NCBI GenBank assembly: GCA_004366205.1
Contig: SIRW01000033.1
Span: 1-34,549 of the forward strand
Source of the DNA: Actinomycetota bacterium
Lineage (GTDB): Bacteria; Actinomycetota; Acidimicrobiia; Acidimicrobiales; CADCSY01
Reading direction: 5' to 3'
DNA: 34,549 bases
The notes below the pieces were generated by a model that had not been told where the DNA came from, did not search any database, and saw only the letters and a program-made list of their open reading frames with translations. The position numbers and the translations under genes were made by a program. Position 1 is the stretch's first letter. Each line of letters starts with the position of its first letter. Positions 1 through 7,250 of the stretch are shown here, piece after piece.

Positions 1-98
1 GTTGGTCGCAGCACAACCCCGAGCGGAGCGGAGCGAGCTCCTCCCACCGGTTAGCGGACGTGGGAGAGATCAAACAATCCGCAAAGGGGGTGCATCAC

Positions 99-188
99 AT
101 GAAGAAGGCACGCGTCCGCATGCTGGCGATCCTGTCCAGCGTCACCACGTTCCTCCTCGCTTCCGGTGCCGGTTGGGGCCTCCGGTAG
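99..188 (+). CDS. Small hydrophobic peptide, 29 residues, function unknown
   Basis: A short ORF begins with ATG at 99 behind a strong Shine-Dalgarno run (AAAGGGGGTG, about 6-8 nt upstream) and ends with TAG at 186-188. The product opens with a basic stretch (MKKARVRM) followed by a hydrophobic segment (LAILSSVTTFLLASGAGW), so it looks like an isolated signal peptide or single-pass membrane peptide. It lies 137 nt upstream of the HD-GYP gene on the same strand, in a stretch of visibly lower GC than the rest of the window. I do not recognise a family. It could be a secreted signalling peptide, a small membrane protein or a leader peptide. The ribosome-binding site is the main reason to believe it is translated; homology cannot be judged here. 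Confidence 0.5.
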   Translation: MKKARVRMLAILSSVTTFLLASGAGWGLR

Positions 189-325
189 CGCCCGTGGCTG
201 CGCGAGCTAGATCAGCTCACACGCAGCCTGCAACACGCAAAAGGAGCGCTGTATCCGCGCTGCGCCTTCGCCGCCTATTCCCTAGCTCGGTCGCCGCCAC
301 CCCTCGCAGGCACGGTGCAGACGAC

Positions 326-1693
326 TTGACCAGACTACGAGCACTCGAACTGGCGACTCTCGCCACCGCCGCCGGTGTGGTCCTCGCGGCCGTCCTCTTG
401 AGCGACGGCAGCGTCGATCTCCGCTACGTGCTCGCGCTCGGCGGGTTGGTCGTCATCGGCGAGAACTCCTCGATGCTGCTCCCCCGAGCCAGCAGCATCA
501 GCCCGACCTTCATGGTGATCATGGCGTCCGTGGCGGTATTCGCCAGCCTGGACGCTCCATTGATCCTCAGCGCCACCCTTGTCGGAGCGTTCGCAGGACT
601 GTACTGGCCACACGTCCGGCGCCTCAGGCTCCCGGAGATCGGCTTCAACTGCGGCCAGTTCGCGCTTTCGTCAGCGGCAGCCGCCCTCGCCTACCAAGCG
701 CTGCCAAGCGCGGCAGGGCCCTGGATCGTTCCAGCGGTGGCCCTGACAGCCCTCGCGTTCGCCCTTGTCAACACCAGCCTCATCGTGCCGGTCGTCGCCC
801 TGCACAACAACGAGAGGCCTCGGATGGTGCTGGCTCAGATGATGCCGGCCTTCCCGAACTACTTGGCGTTCGGGATGCTCGGGTTGGTCGTCGGTGAGTT
901 GGCCTCAGCACTCGGACTCGCCGTTGTCGGGCTACTCATCCTCCCGATGCTGATCGGACGCTTCGCGTACTCCTCGCTCATGAAGATCCGCGACGCCCAC
1001 GAGGCGACGATCGGGATCTTCATCCGGCTGATCGAGGCGAAGGACCCGTACACGGCGGGGCACACGGAGCGGGTGGCGAAGTACTCGCAGTACATCGCCG
1101 AGGAGCTGGACCTGCCGCCGTCGTGGTACGAGCACCTGCGGCACTCGGCGCTCATGCACGACGTCGGCAAGCTCGCCGTGCCGAACCGGCTGCTGAACAA
1201 GCCGGGCAAGCTCACCGAGGAGGAGTTCGCCGTCGTCCGCCGGCACAACGACGTGTGCATCAACATCCTCGGGCGCGTCGACTTCATGCGCACGATGGCG
1301 GTGACGGCCTCCGACAAGCACGGCCGCTTCGAGGACGCCACCGACATCGACCCTGCGAACCAGCTCGTGCTCGAGGCGCACATCGTGGCCGTCGCCGACT
1401 CCTTCGACGCCATGACCTCGACCCGGTCGTACCGCAGGGCGCTCGACCAGGACGTCGCCTTCGCCGAGCTCCGGCGCTGCGCCGGCACGCAGTTCAACCC
1501 GGCGTGCGTCGAGGCGCTGATCCGCGCCATCGAGAAGCGGGGCGAGCGCTACGGCGCCGGCTACGAGGTCGACGTCCACGACTTCGCCGTGCCCCCGCCC
1601 GAGGCAGGTGTGGGCTCGGCCGGCCTCGGCGACCTCGCGGACGACACCGAGGACGCCGGCGCCACGCTCCCGCGGGCAGAGGGGGGCTCGTGA
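326..1693 (+). CDS. Membrane HD-GYP-type phosphohydrolase with degenerate GYP motif
   Basis: The 455-residue product has about six hydrophobic segments (residues 1-225) followed by an HD domain of the HD-GYP type, a family that usually hydrolyses cyclic di-GMP at the inner membrane. The HD pair is present (H278-D279 in LMHDVGKLAVP), as is an HN motif at H307 and the late AVADSFDAMTSTRSYR stretch. The canonical HHExxDGxGYP block is replaced by SDKHGRFEDATD around residues 329-340, so activity is uncertain. The TTG at 326 is chosen because the membrane domain begins directly after it; the frame stays open upstream, but the translation there (Pro/Arg/His-rich) looks non-coding. Third-codon positions change abruptly near nt 1012, from about 16% A/T to about 1%, at the boundary between membrane and HD domains. 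The stop overlaps the next start (GTGA). Confidence 0.8.
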   Translation: MTRLRALELATLATAAGVVLAAVLLSDGSVDLRYVLALGGLVVIGENSSMLLPRASSISPTFMVIMASVAVFASLDAPLILSATLVGAFAGLYWPHVRRLRLPEIGFNCGQFALSSAAAALAYQALPSAAGPWIVPAVALTALAFALVNTSLIVPVVALHNNERPRMVLAQMMPAFPNYLAFGMLGLVVGELASALGLAVVGLLILPMLIGRFAYSSLMKIRDAHEATIGIFIRLIEAKDPYTAGHTERVAKYSQYIAEELDLPPSWYEHLRHSALMHDVGKLAVPNRLLNKPGKLTEEEFAVVRRHNDVCINILGRVDFMRTMAVTASDKHGRFEDATDIDPANQLVLEAHIVAVADSFDAMTSTRSYRRALDQDVAFAELRRCAGTQFNPACVEALIRAIEKRGERYGAGYEVDVHDFAVPPPEAGVGSAGLGDLADDTEDAGATLPRAEGGS

Positions 1694-2982
1694 GCACCCC
1701 GCGGCGGCGACTCGCCAGCACGCTGTTGCTGTGCGGAGCGGCGGTCGCCGCCGCGGGGGCGGTCCTCGCCGAAGGCTGGGGCGGCGTGGGCGTGTTCGCC
1801 CTCGCCGTGCTGATGGCGGCCGGCTTCGTGATCACGGTTCCGGTCCCGTTCGGCGGCGCCGTGCCGATCGGCCTCGCCCTCGTGATCAGCCTCGCCGTGC
1901 TGCTCGAACCCCGTGCCTTCGGGCTCGTCGCGACCGGCGGCGCCAGCGGCTCGGTGCTGATCTGGTGGATCCGCGCCGACCTGGCCACCGCCGCCCGAGA
2001 GGGGCTGCGGGTGACGGCAGCCCTCGGCCTCGCCGTGCTGAGCGCGGCGACGCTGTCCGACCTGACCACGACGGCCGGGCTCGGGGTCATCGGGCGGGTG
2101 CTGCTCGTGGGAGCCGTGGTGCTGCTCGCCGACGCCCTGGTGTCGCGGCGGACGACGGTCGGCCGCGAGCAGCTGCACTGGACGCCTGCCGCGCCCGTGT
2201 ACCTGACCTTGCTGTGCGCGGGGGCGCTGATCGCGGTCGCCTCCGACCGTCCCGCCGGGGCGTGGATGGCGGCCGTCGCCCTGTTCCCACTGGCGATCGT
2301 GCGGTTCGCGTTCGAGCGCCACGCCGATGCGCACCGGACCTTCACCCAGACGGTGCAGGCGCTCGGCATCGTGCCCGAGCTCGCCGGCCTCGCCCCGCTC
2401 GGCCACAGCGAGCGCTCCGCCGTCTACGCCGAGCGCCTCGGCCGCCAGCTGGGCCTCGTGAACCAGGACCTCGACCGCGTCGTGCTGGCCGCCCGCCTCC
2501 ACCACCTCGGGGCGGTCTCGTTCGACCCGATCGAGGCGACCGAGGCACCGGCACCGGTGACGCCCGACGACATGGCGGTGCAGGGCGCCGCCATCCTGCG
2601 CGAGAGCGGCTTCCCCGACGACGTCGCCGAGCTCATCGAGGCCGCCCGGGCCGGCACGCTCGACGGCGAGGCACCGACGCTCGAGGCCGCCGTCGTGCGG
2701 ATGGCCACGGCGTTCGACGAGCTGGTCGGGAACGACCCGCGCCAGGCGGACCGGGCCCTCGCGGTCGTCGCCGGCCACCCCCGCGACCCGATGAGCCGCC
2801 GGGCCGCCGCCGGCCTGCTCGCGCTCGTCGCCGCGGACCCCGGGATCGTCGAGGACGCCGTGGCGGCGGGCGCACGCTTCACCGACGCGGCCGCCGGTCT
2901 CGACCTCGACGAGCTCGTGGCCGGGTCGGCCGCCGGCGAGCTGCTCCCGTTCGGACGCCGCCGGACCCAGCCCGCCCACTGA
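1690..2982 (+). CDS. Membrane protein with degenerate HD-GYP-like domain
   Basis: The 430-residue product starts at a GTG whose bases overlap the upstream stop, so it is probably translationally coupled to the preceding HD-GYP protein. Residues 1-210 hold about six hydrophobic segments. The C-terminal half is HD-like: H239 in GHSERSAVYAERLG matches the first metal-ligand region, but the catalytic HD pair is HH (H271-H272, ARLHHLGAV) and no GYP block is visible. The architecture mirrors the upstream gene without close sequence identity, so this looks like a diverged partner or pseudo-enzyme that may bind a nucleotide or regulate its neighbour. A 27-bp repeat of its last codons lies just past the stop. 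Confidence 0.7.
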   Translation: MSTPRRRLASTLLLCGAAVAAAGAVLAEGWGGVGVFALAVLMAAGFVITVPVPFGGAVPIGLALVISLAVLLEPRAFGLVATGGASGSVLIWWIRADLATAAREGLRVTAALGLAVLSAATLSDLTTTAGLGVIGRVLLVGAVVLLADALVSRRTTVGREQLHWTPAAPVYLTLLCAGALIAVASDRPAGAWMAAVALFPLAIVRFAFERHADAHRTFTQTVQALGIVPELAGLAPLGHSERSAVYAERLGRQLGLVNQDLDRVVLAARLHHLGAVSFDPIEATEAPAPVTPDDMAVQGAAILRESGFPDDVAELIEAARAGTLDGEAPTLEAAVVRMATAFDELVGNDPRQADRALAVVAGHPRDPMSRRAAAGLLALVAADPGIVEDAVAAGARFTDAAAGLDLDELVAGSAAGELLPFGRRRTQPAH

Positions 2983-3009
2983 GGCGCCGCCGACCCAGCC
3001 CGCCCACTG
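2955..3009 (+). repeat. Imperfect tandem direct repeat spanning a stop codon
   Basis: The last 27 bases of the HD-like gene (from CGCCGCCGGACCCAG to CACTG) are repeated immediately downstream with one base missing in the second copy (CGCCGCCGACCCAG...CACTG). The first copy carries the stop codon; the second lies in the intergenic region. It looks like a recent slippage or replication duplication. Confidence 0.75.
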
Positions 3010-3131
3010 CGCGCGGATTCGGTCCGAACGGCCCATGCAGGACGGGCCGGAGCGGCCGACGGACCCCCATGAGCGAGCCACGCACGAACGACCAGGTAGC
3101 CCGGGTCCCCGACTCGGACGGCCCAGGGGGG

Positions 3132-3137
3132 TACCCT
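3132..3137 (+). promoter_or_regulatory. -10 hexamer TACCCT for a leaderless gene
   Basis: TACCCT matches the TAnnnT -10 pattern and ends 6 nt before the GTG at 3144. Transcription would start at or next to the start codon. There is no Shine-Dalgarno sequence in front of the GTG, which fits a leaderless transcript. Confidence 0.6.
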
Positions 3138-3143
3138 CCACCC

Positions 3144-3848
3144 GTGGACGAGGTCCTGACCGGTCTCGAGCGCGAGCTGTGCCGGATCCCGGAGGTCCGG
3201 GCGACGCGGATCGTGGCCAACGACCGCGGCGTGCCCGTCGAGGTGCACGTCCTCGCCGCACCCGGCAAGCACGCCAAGCAGCTCGTCCGCGACGTGCAGT
3301 CGGTCGCCATGGCGAGCGCCGGCATCGAGATCGACCACCGCATCGTCTCGGTCGTGCAGCTCGACGACGGCACGGGCTCGACCCCGGGCGCCGCCGGTGA
3401 CCCCGACACCGCCCACGGCGCGGCGCCGAACGGCACCGCGACGCATCCGGCGCCCGCCGACATGGAGCGGATCCGCGTCGAGCAGGTCACCGCCGTGCGC
3501 GCCGCGGGCGGCTACGAGGCGATGGTGACGCTCGTCCGGGGCGAGGACACGGCCACGGGCACGGCCTCCGGTCCGGCCGCCGGCAGCCTGGCGCTGCGCC
3601 TCGCCGCCCAGGCCACCCTCGCGGCGTTGCGGGAGCTCGAGCCGGCGGCAGCCCGGGTCGAGGTCGACGCCGCCCACCTCACCCGGATCGGCGAGCGTGA
3701 CGTGGCGCTCACCACGCTCGTGCTGGTGAACCCACCCAACGAGGAGGTCGTGGTGGGCTCCGCCGTGGTGCGGCCCGCGGGCGACCACGAGGCCGTCGCC
3801 CGCTCCGTGCTCGACGCCCTCAACCGGCGCCTCGTCCGCATCACCTGA
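3144..3848 (+). CDS. Two-domain protein of unknown function
   Basis: The 234-residue product is not recognised. Residues 1-73 form a compact alpha/beta module (VDEVLTGLERELCRIPEVRATRIV...) containing GKHAKQLVRDVQSVAMASAGIEIDHRIVSVVQL, a pattern resembling small ACT-like folds. A Gly/Ala/Pro-rich linker follows (about 74-108). A second alpha/beta domain ends in AVARSVLDALNRRLVRIT. There are no signal peptide or membrane segments, so it should be cytosolic. The GTG at 3144 is preferred over the ATG at 3069 because a -10 hexamer ends 6 nt upstream of it. Only 13 nt separate it from the glycosyltransferase, suggesting co-transcription. A regulatory role is possible from the fold impression but unproven. 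Confidence 0.75.
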   Translation: MDEVLTGLERELCRIPEVRATRIVANDRGVPVEVHVLAAPGKHAKQLVRDVQSVAMASAGIEIDHRIVSVVQLDDGTGSTPGAAGDPDTAHGAAPNGTATHPAPADMERIRVEQVTAVRAAGGYEAMVTLVRGEDTATGTASGPAAGSLALRLAAQATLAALRELEPAAARVEVDAAHLTRIGERDVALTTLVLVNPPNEEVVVGSAVVRPAGDHEAVARSVLDALNRRLVRIT

Positions 3849-3861
3849 GCGGACGGGCACC

Positions 3862-4893
3862 GTGCCCGTCGCCGCCCTCGTCTCGTTCCGGCTCGGGATG
3901 CCCGACGGCGTCTCGGTGGTCGCGGCGCGCTGGGCGAGGGCGCTGGCCGAGCTCGGGTTCGACGTGCGGACCGTCGCGGGCGACGGGGTCGCCCACGTCC
4001 TGCTCCCGGGCTTGGCGATCGACGCGCCCGCACCCCCGGCGCCCGGCGAGCTGGCCGCCGCGCTCGACGACGCCGACCTGGTCGTCGTGGAGAACCTGCT
4101 GTCGCTGCCGCTCAACCCCGACGCGGCGCACGCCGTCGCCGCCGCCCTCCGCGGCCGCCCGACCCTCGTGCACCACCACGACCTGCCGTGGCAGCGGGCC
4201 CGGTTCGCCCACGTCCGCGACCTGCCACCCGACGAGCCCGCCTGGCGGCACGTCACGATCAACGACCTCAGCCGGCGCCAGCTCGCCGAGCGCCACATCC
4301 GCGCCACCACGATCTACAACGGCTTCGACACCGACGAGCCCCCCGGCGACCGGGCGGCGACCCGCTCGGCGCTCGGCGTCGGCGACGGCGAGCGCCTGGT
4401 GGCGCACCCGGTGCGGGCGATCGAGCGCAAGGACGTGCCCGCCGCCCTGCGCCTGTGCGAGGAGCTCGACGCCACCTACTGGCTCTGGGGACCGGCCGAG
4501 GAGGGCTACGGGCCCACCCTCGCTCGCCTCCTCGAGCGCGCCCGCTGCCGCACGATCCACGGATCGCCCCCCGGCGGGGTGGCCGATGGCTACGCCGCCG
4601 CCGACGCCGTGGCCTTCCCCTCCACGTGGGAGGGCTTCGGGAACCCGGTCGTCGAGTCGGCGATCCACCGCCGGCCGATCGCCGTCGGCGGCTACCCCGT
4701 CGCCCGGGAGCTGGCGGCGTTGGGCTTCCGCTGGTTCGACCCGGCCGACGGCCGCGGGCTCGCCGCCTTCCTGAGGCGCCCCGACCCCGGGCTCCTGGAG
4801 CACAACCACCGCCTGGCCGCGCGGCACTTCTCGCACGCGGCCATGCGGGCGCGCCTCGCCCGACTGCTCGACGAGGCAGGCTGGCTGCCGTGA
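3862..4893 (+). CDS. GT-B fold glycosyltransferase (GT4-like)
   Basis: The 343-residue protein looks like a group 1/GT4 glycosyltransferase, which moves a sugar from a nucleotide-sugar donor. The N-terminal half has a glycine-rich acceptor-side loop (FRLGMPDGVSVVAARWARALAELGFDV) and the NDLSRRQLAERHIRATTIYNGFD segment typical at the domain junction. The C-terminal Rossmann half contains the donor-binding stretch FPSTWEGFGNPVVESAIHRRPIAVGGYPVARELAALGF with the family glutamates. It starts with GTG 13 nt after the preceding stop and its own stop overlaps the next GTG (GTGA). The acceptor cannot be inferred. It could act on a cell-envelope or small-molecule acceptor. Confidence 0.8.
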   Translation: MPVAALVSFRLGMPDGVSVVAARWARALAELGFDVRTVAGDGVAHVLLPGLAIDAPAPPAPGELAAALDDADLVVVENLLSLPLNPDAAHAVAAALRGRPTLVHHHDLPWQRARFAHVRDLPPDEPAWRHVTINDLSRRQLAERHIRATTIYNGFDTDEPPGDRAATRSALGVGDGERLVAHPVRAIERKDVPAALRLCEELDATYWLWGPAEEGYGPTLARLLERARCRTIHGSPPGGVADGYAAADAVAFPSTWEGFGNPVVESAIHRRPIAVGGYPVARELAALGFRWFDPADGRGLAAFLRRPDPGLLEHNHRLAARHFSHAAMRARLARLLDEAGWLP

Positions 4894-5174
4894 GCGAGGC
4901 CGCGCCGGCACCCCGACCCCGTCCCGACGACCCCGTCCGGGCCCGGCGCGCCCGGGCGGCGCGCGTCGCCTCGATCGGCCAGCGGGCGGGCGCCGCGCTC
5001 TTCGCCGGGGCGTTCGTGCTCGTGGTCGCCGGCCTGGCCACCACGTTCGCCGGCTGGCTCGCCACCATGGCGATCGCCGCGCTCGTGGTGGGGTCGGTCC
5101 TGCTCGCGCCGTCGATCGTGCTGGCGTTCGCCGTGCGGGCCGCCGAGCGGGAGGACCGCGAGCGCGGCGTGTGA
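4890..5174 (+). CDS. Small two-TM membrane protein
   Basis: The 94-residue product starts at a GTG overlapping the stop of the glycosyltransferase, so translation is coupled. A basic, Pro/Arg-rich N-terminus (residues 1-30) precedes two hydrophobic helices, about 32-52 (AGAALFAGAFVLVVAGLATTF) and 55-80 (LATMAIAALVVGSVLLAPSIVLAF). It ends in a charged tail (RAAEREDRERGV). I do not recognise a family. Position suggests a helper or membrane partner of the glycosyltransferase, but this is only inference. Confidence 0.65.
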   Translation: MSEAAPAPRPRPDDPVRARRARAARVASIGQRAGAALFAGAFVLVVAGLATTFAGWLATMAIAALVVGSVLLAPSIVLAFAVRAAEREDRERGV

Positions 5175-5264
5175 CGGCCCGGCTGCCGGGTTTGCCCGCC
5201 GTCGCGCCACGGTGGGACGATGCCGCCGCATCGCAACCGACGCCCTAGCAGGGGGAGTGCCCAC

Positions 5265-6374
5265 ATGCCCAAGGCCGCCGTGCTCACCGGGATCGACCAG
5301 CCGCTCGAGATCCGCGACGACCTCGAGCTCGAGTCGCCACGGGCCGGGGAGATCATGGTCCGGATGGCCGCGTCCGGGGTCTGCCACTCGGACCTGTCCG
5401 TGCAGAACGGCACGATCCCCAGCCCCACGCCGTGCGTGCTCGGGCACGAGGGGGCCGGCATCGTGGAGGAGGTGGGCGAGGGCGTCACGCACCTGAGCCC
5501 CGGCGACCACGTGGTGGTGACCTTCGTCCCCCGCTGCGGCGAGTGCTACTTCTGCCAGCGGGGCCAGGGCTTCCTCTGCGACAAGTACGGCGCCGTCGCC
5601 ACCGGCGGCCTCATCGACGGCACCCCCCGCTTCAGCAGCGGCGGCTCGCCCGTGTTCCAGATGTCGATGTGCGGCCTGTTCAGCGACCAGACCGTCATCC
5701 CCGCCATCAGCGCCGTGAAGATCGACCCTGACGTTCCCCTCAAGGCCGCCGCCCTCATCGGCTGCGGCGTGCTCACCGGCGTGGGCGCCGCCCTCAACAC
5801 CGCCGACATCAAGCCGGGAGACACCGTGGCCGTGCTCGGCTGCGGCGGCGTCGGCCTCAACGTGATCCAGGGTGCCCGCATCGCCGGCGCGTCGGAGATC
5901 ATCGCCATAGACATGAACCCCACGAAGCTGGAGATGACCAAGCAGTTCGGGGCCACCCAGACGGTCAACGCCGGTGAGGTCGACGCCGTCGGCAAGGTCA
6001 CCGAGCTCACCGGCGGCCGCGGCGCCGACGTGGCCTTCGAGGTGATCGGCCTCGGCCCCACCATCGACCAGACCATCAACATGACCCGCAAGGGTGGCCA
6101 GGCGGTGCTCGTCGGCGTCCCCCGCCTGGACGTCATGATCAACCTGCCGGCGGCCTTCGCCTTCCTCTACCTCGCCAAGACCGTCAAGGGGTGCTGGTAC
6201 GGCTCGTCGAACGTGCACGAGGACGTGCCCAAGCTGATCGACCTCTACCAGAAGGGTGAGCTGAAGCTCGACGAGCTCATCAGCCGGGAGATCAGCCTCG
6301 ATCAGGTCAACGACGCCTTCGAGGACATGAAGACGGGCGAGGTCGCCCGCTCGGTCATCGACTTCGGCGGCTGA
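5265..6374 (+). CDS. Zinc-dependent alcohol dehydrogenase (class III-like MDR)
   Basis: The 369-residue protein belongs to the zinc-containing medium-chain dehydrogenase family and should oxidise an alcohol or reduce an aldehyde with NAD(P). Catalytic-zinc ligands are visible in GVCHSD and LGHEGAG. The structural zinc loop is RCGECYFCQRGQGFLC. The cofactor Rossmann motif is GCGGVGLNVIQGARIAGA. ATG at 5265 is chosen over 5220 because an AGGGGGAG ribosome-binding site precedes it and the family core starts immediately. It stands alone, with a hairpin about 30 nt after the stop, next to the tetR gene. No copy of the TetR palindrome is seen in its 90-nt upstream region. The substrate is unknown; the family includes mycothiol- and glutathione-dependent formaldehyde dehydrogenases and general alcohol dehydrogenases. 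Confidence 0.9.
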   Translation: MPKAAVLTGIDQPLEIRDDLELESPRAGEIMVRMAASGVCHSDLSVQNGTIPSPTPCVLGHEGAGIVEEVGEGVTHLSPGDHVVVTFVPRCGECYFCQRGQGFLCDKYGAVATGGLIDGTPRFSSGGSPVFQMSMCGLFSDQTVIPAISAVKIDPDVPLKAAALIGCGVLTGVGAALNTADIKPGDTVAVLGCGGVGLNVIQGARIAGASEIIAIDMNPTKLEMTKQFGATQTVNAGEVDAVGKVTELTGGRGADVAFEVIGLGPTIDQTINMTRKGGQAVLVGVPRLDVMINLPAAFAFLYLAKTVKGCWYGSSNVHEDVPKLIDLYQKGELKLDELISREISLDQVNDAFEDMKTGEVARSVIDFGG

Positions 6375-6406
6375 CCGCCGGACGCCGCGGACCCTGCGGG
6401 CCGGGT

Positions 6407-6421
6407 GGGGCTACCAGCCCC
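6407..6421 (+). terminator. Hairpin downstream of alcohol dehydrogenase
   Basis: GGGGCT-ACC-AGCCCC forms a perfect 6-bp stem with a 3-nt loop 32 nt after the dehydrogenase stop. There is no T-tract, so it would be a non-canonical, GC-only terminator of the kind often seen in high-GC actinobacteria. Confidence 0.4.
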
Positions 6422-6581
6422 GCTCCCCCGCCTGGGGCGGCAGCACCCGCCGGAAGCGGCGCCGGCGAGCCCGCACGGCCAGCAGGCTGACGCCCGCGCG
6501 CCGCGCGGGGATCGGCCGGATCGGCTCGGGCGGCCGCTGCGTCTGCGACGCCGGGGTGTGGCGGGGTCGGCTCACGCCCAC
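6411..6581 (-). CDS. Possible small Arg/Pro-rich protein
   Basis: A 56-codon frame on the minus strand (GTG at 6581, TAG at 6411-6413) fills most of the 291-bp gap between the alcohol dehydrogenase and tetR. The translation is basic and Arg/Pro-rich with no recognisable domain, and there is no well-spaced ribosome-binding site. It overlaps the hairpin at 6407-6421. It may well be non-coding; it is listed because nothing else is seen in this gap apart from the hairpin and the TetR operator. Confidence 0.2.
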   Translation of the reverse strand: MGVSRPRHTPASQTQRPPEPIRPIPARRAGVSLLAVRARRRRFRRVLPPQAGERGW

Positions 6582-6648
6582 TGAGTTCGCCGGACCGGCA
6601 CCCGACTCCTGCTCGCGGCCCGGGGAAACCGGTGCGGGGGTCGCTCTT

Positions 6649-6664
6649 GTTACCCTGCGGTAAC
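6649..6664 (+). promoter_or_regulatory. TetR operator overlapping its own -10
   Basis: GTTACC-CTGC-GGTAAC is a perfect palindrome with 6-bp arms and a 4-nt spacer. It contains the -10 hexamer TACCCT (6651-6656), which ends 9 nt before the tetR ATG, so bound repressor would block its own promoter. The same arms and spacing occur at 10870-10885 upstream of the acyl-CoA dehydrogenase. Confidence 0.8.
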
Positions 6665-6665
6665 C

Positions 6666-7250
6666 ATGAACCTCCGGCTCCCCGCCGCCGACCGCCGCCG
6701 CCAGCTGCTCGACGTGGCGGTCGAGGTCTTCTCCCGCCGGGGGTTCCACGCCACGTCGATGAACGACGTGGCCAAGGCGGCCGGTGTGACCAAGCCGGTG
6801 CTCTACACGCACTTTGGGTCCAAGCGGGGCCTGTACCGGGCCCTGCTCGACGACGTCGGCGCCCGCCTCCGCCAGGACATCGAAGCGGCCGTGGCCACCG
6901 AGCCCGGGCCCCGCGCCCAGGTGGAGGCAGGCTTTCGGGCCTACTTCCGCTTCGTCGCCGAGCACCGGAGCGCGTTCGCCCTGCTCTTCGGCGGAGGCGC
7001 CCGGCGGGACACCGAGTTCGCCGAGGCCGTGCGCGCCGTCGAGGTGGCGCTCGCCGAGGTCATCGCCGCGCGCATCGACGCCCCCATCGAACCGGCGCAG
7101 CGGCTGCTGTTCGCCCACGGCATCGTGGGCCTCGCCGAGGCGACGAGCCGGCACTGGGTCAACGACGGCCTGGCGCGGGATCCCGACCAGCTCGCCGCCG
7201 ACGTGGCGGGCCTGGCGTGGGCCGGCCTACGGGGCGTCGGCGGCGGCTGA
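6666..7250 (+). CDS. TetR/AcrR family transcriptional regulator
   Basis: The 194-residue protein has the TetR-type N-terminal helix-turn-helix (RRQLLDVAVEVFSRRGFHATSMNDVAKAAGVTKPVLYTHFGSKRGLYRALL, residues about 8-57). A divergent all-helical C-terminal ligand domain follows. It starts at ATG 6666, one base after a perfect palindrome that overlaps its -10, which predicts autorepression. The same palindrome lies over the promoter of the acyl-CoA dehydrogenase at 9609-10829, so a fatty-acyl or related CoA ligand is a reasonable guess. Its last 24 nt overlap the end of the convergent AI-2E-family transporter gene. Confidence 0.9.
   Translation: MNLRLPAADRRRQLLDVAVEVFSRRGFHATSMNDVAKAAGVTKPVLYTHFGSKRGLYRALLDDVGARLRQDIEAAVATEPGPRAQVEAGFRAYFRFVAEHRSAFALLFGGGARRDTEFAEAVRAVEVALAEVIAARIDAPIEPAQRLLFAHGIVGLAEATSRHWVNDGLARDPDQLAADVAGLAWAGLRGVGGG

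Noticed and set aside
2-325. N-terminal extension of the first HD-GYP protein to the window start
   Set aside because: The translation is Pro/Arg/His-rich without hydrophobic or domain character and overlaps a better-supported small ORF at 99-188.
859-1579. Long open frames on the minus strand opposite the HD-GYP gene
   Set aside because: They are by-products of high GC and G/C-ending codons; translations show no domain, and the plus strand holds recognisable HD motifs.
7227-7250. 24-bp overlap of tetR and the AI-2E-family gene as a regulatory antisense device
   Set aside because: Short tail-to-tail overlaps are common in compact genomes and nothing here suggests more.
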